Assembly (NCBI GenBank): GCA_030642845.1
Contig: DAOWMZ010000092.1
Coordinates: 1-6,934, forward strand
Length of the DNA: 6,934 nucleotides
Reading direction: 5' to 3'
Source: Candidatus Zixiibacteriota bacterium
Lineage (GTDB): Bacteria; Zixibacteria; MSB-5A5; GN15; FEB-12
Position numbers and translations under genes: made by a program. Under the pieces are notes generated by a model. The model did not search any database. It saw only the letters and a list, made by a program, of their open reading frames with translations, and was not told the DNA's origin. Below are positions 6,292 to 6,934 of the stretch, in pieces. The first letter of the stretch is position 1. Every line of letters starts with the position of its first letter.

Positions 6292-6934
6292 CACATTGAC
6301 CTCCCGCGAATTTTCCCTTTTTTCAGGAATCCATCGTAATGGCGCATCATCAGGTGTGATTCAATTTGCTGAAGAGTATCCAATGCCACACCGACAACGA
6401 TGAGCAATCCTGTACCGCCAAAGAAGAAATTGACATTAAATTGTCCTACAAGAACCCAGGGTAGAACAGCTATTGCGGCAAAGAATAATGCACCCGGTAA
6501 TGTGATACGAGTCAGAATTTTTTCAATATATTGCGATGTATTCTTACCCGGTCTTATACCCGGAATATAACCACCGTTTTTACGCATGTTGTTTGCGATT
6601 TCCATCGGATTAAAAACAATAGCGGTATAGAAATATCCAAAGAATACAATAATCATACCATAAATAATAGAGTACCAGAACCCGCCGGGAGCCAGCCAAA
6701 CCGCTACCAGGTTTTGAATCCATTCGCTTTGCGGAAATAATTGGGCTACCGTTGACGGCAGGAACATAATTGATTGGGCAAAGATGATAGGAATAACACC
6801 AGCCGAGTTAACAGAAAGCGGCAGGTGGGTAGAAGCACCACCAAAAACTTTTCGTCCTACAACTTTGCGAGGATATTGCACCGGAACTTTCCTTTGAGCA
6901 CGAGTAACAAGAATAACAGCACCAATAACCAGAA
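6291..6934 (-). CDS. secY: Protein translocase subunit SecY, C-terminal half (5' end outside window)
   Basis: Central pore subunit of the Sec translocon in the cytoplasmic membrane. The first full codon starts at 6932, and 213 codons plus a TGA stop remain, about half of the usual 430-450 residues. It begins inside a membrane segment (LVIGAVILVT), continues with RKVPVQYPRKVVGRK and THLPLSVNSAGVIPIIFA, then carries further spans corresponding to TM7 to TM10. The cytoplasmic loop NPMEIANNMRKNGGYIPGIRPG contains the Arg of the conserved GIRPG motif needed for SecA-driven transport. The C-terminus (GFLKKGKIRGRSM) is basic and cytosolic, as expected. No oddity is seen in the part present. secY starts the visible transcription unit, whose promoter lies outside. 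Confidence 0.99.
   Translation of the reverse strand, partial: LVIGAVILVTRAQRKVPVQYPRKVVGRKVFGGASTHLPLSVNSAGVIPIIFAQSIMFLPSTVAQLFPQSEWIQNLVAVWLAPGGFWYSIIYGMIIVFFGYFYTAIVFNPMEIANNMRKNGGYIPGIRPGKNTSQYIEKILTRITLPGALFFAAIAVLPWVLVGQFNVNFFFGGTGLLIVVGVALDTLQQIESHLMMRHYDGFLKKGKIRGRSM

Overview
This window is from a bacterial chromosome. It is moderately AT-rich and carries the downstream part of the conserved ribosomal-protein gene cluster (end of the spc operon and the whole alpha operon), all on the minus strand. Gene order in the direction of transcription is secY (partial) - adk - map - infA - rpmJ - rpsM - rpsK - rpsD - rpoA - rplQ, then a rho-independent terminator, a roughly 540-base gap between genes, an unrecognised one-span membrane protein and a 5'-partial plsY. 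The adk-map-infA-rpmJ insertion between secY and rpsM is a common bacterial layout. Protein style, Shine-Dalgarno use and GTG/TTG starts do not fix the phylum. A member of the FCB group or a related uncultivated lineage is my guess from the look of RpoA, and it is weak.

Region 6934-1553 is one tight transcription unit. SecY (translocon), Adk (nucleotide balance), Map (removal of the initiator Met), IF-1, L36, S13, S11, S4, the RNA polymerase alpha subunit and L17 are encoded with gaps of about 0 to 41 bases. secY and adk overlap at TGATG. rpsM starts with TTG and rpsK with GTG, and map has no visible Shine-Dalgarno, so translation levels inside the unit seem set by start-codon choice and coupling. 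S4, L36 and Adk are all in their zinc-binding forms. The unit ends at a strong hairpin plus T-run at 1518-1490.

Region 1490-1017 has no gene. It holds a cluster of hairpins and palindromes (1194-1431), including a perfect 28-base palindrome. The cluster looks built as one larger quasi-palindrome, with several inverted pairs nested around a common centre near 1307. Upstream of the membrane-protein gene lies a good sigma-70-type promoter whose upstream 22 bases match the known UP-element consensus closely and in exact register. RpoA in the same window keeps the residues that read such elements.

Region 1010-1 holds the unrecognised membrane protein and plsY (first step of the acyl-phosphate route to phosphatidic acid), probably transcribed together. 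No defence, mobile or biosynthetic system is present. The points worth a second look are the hairpin cluster, the UP-element promoter and the orphan membrane protein.
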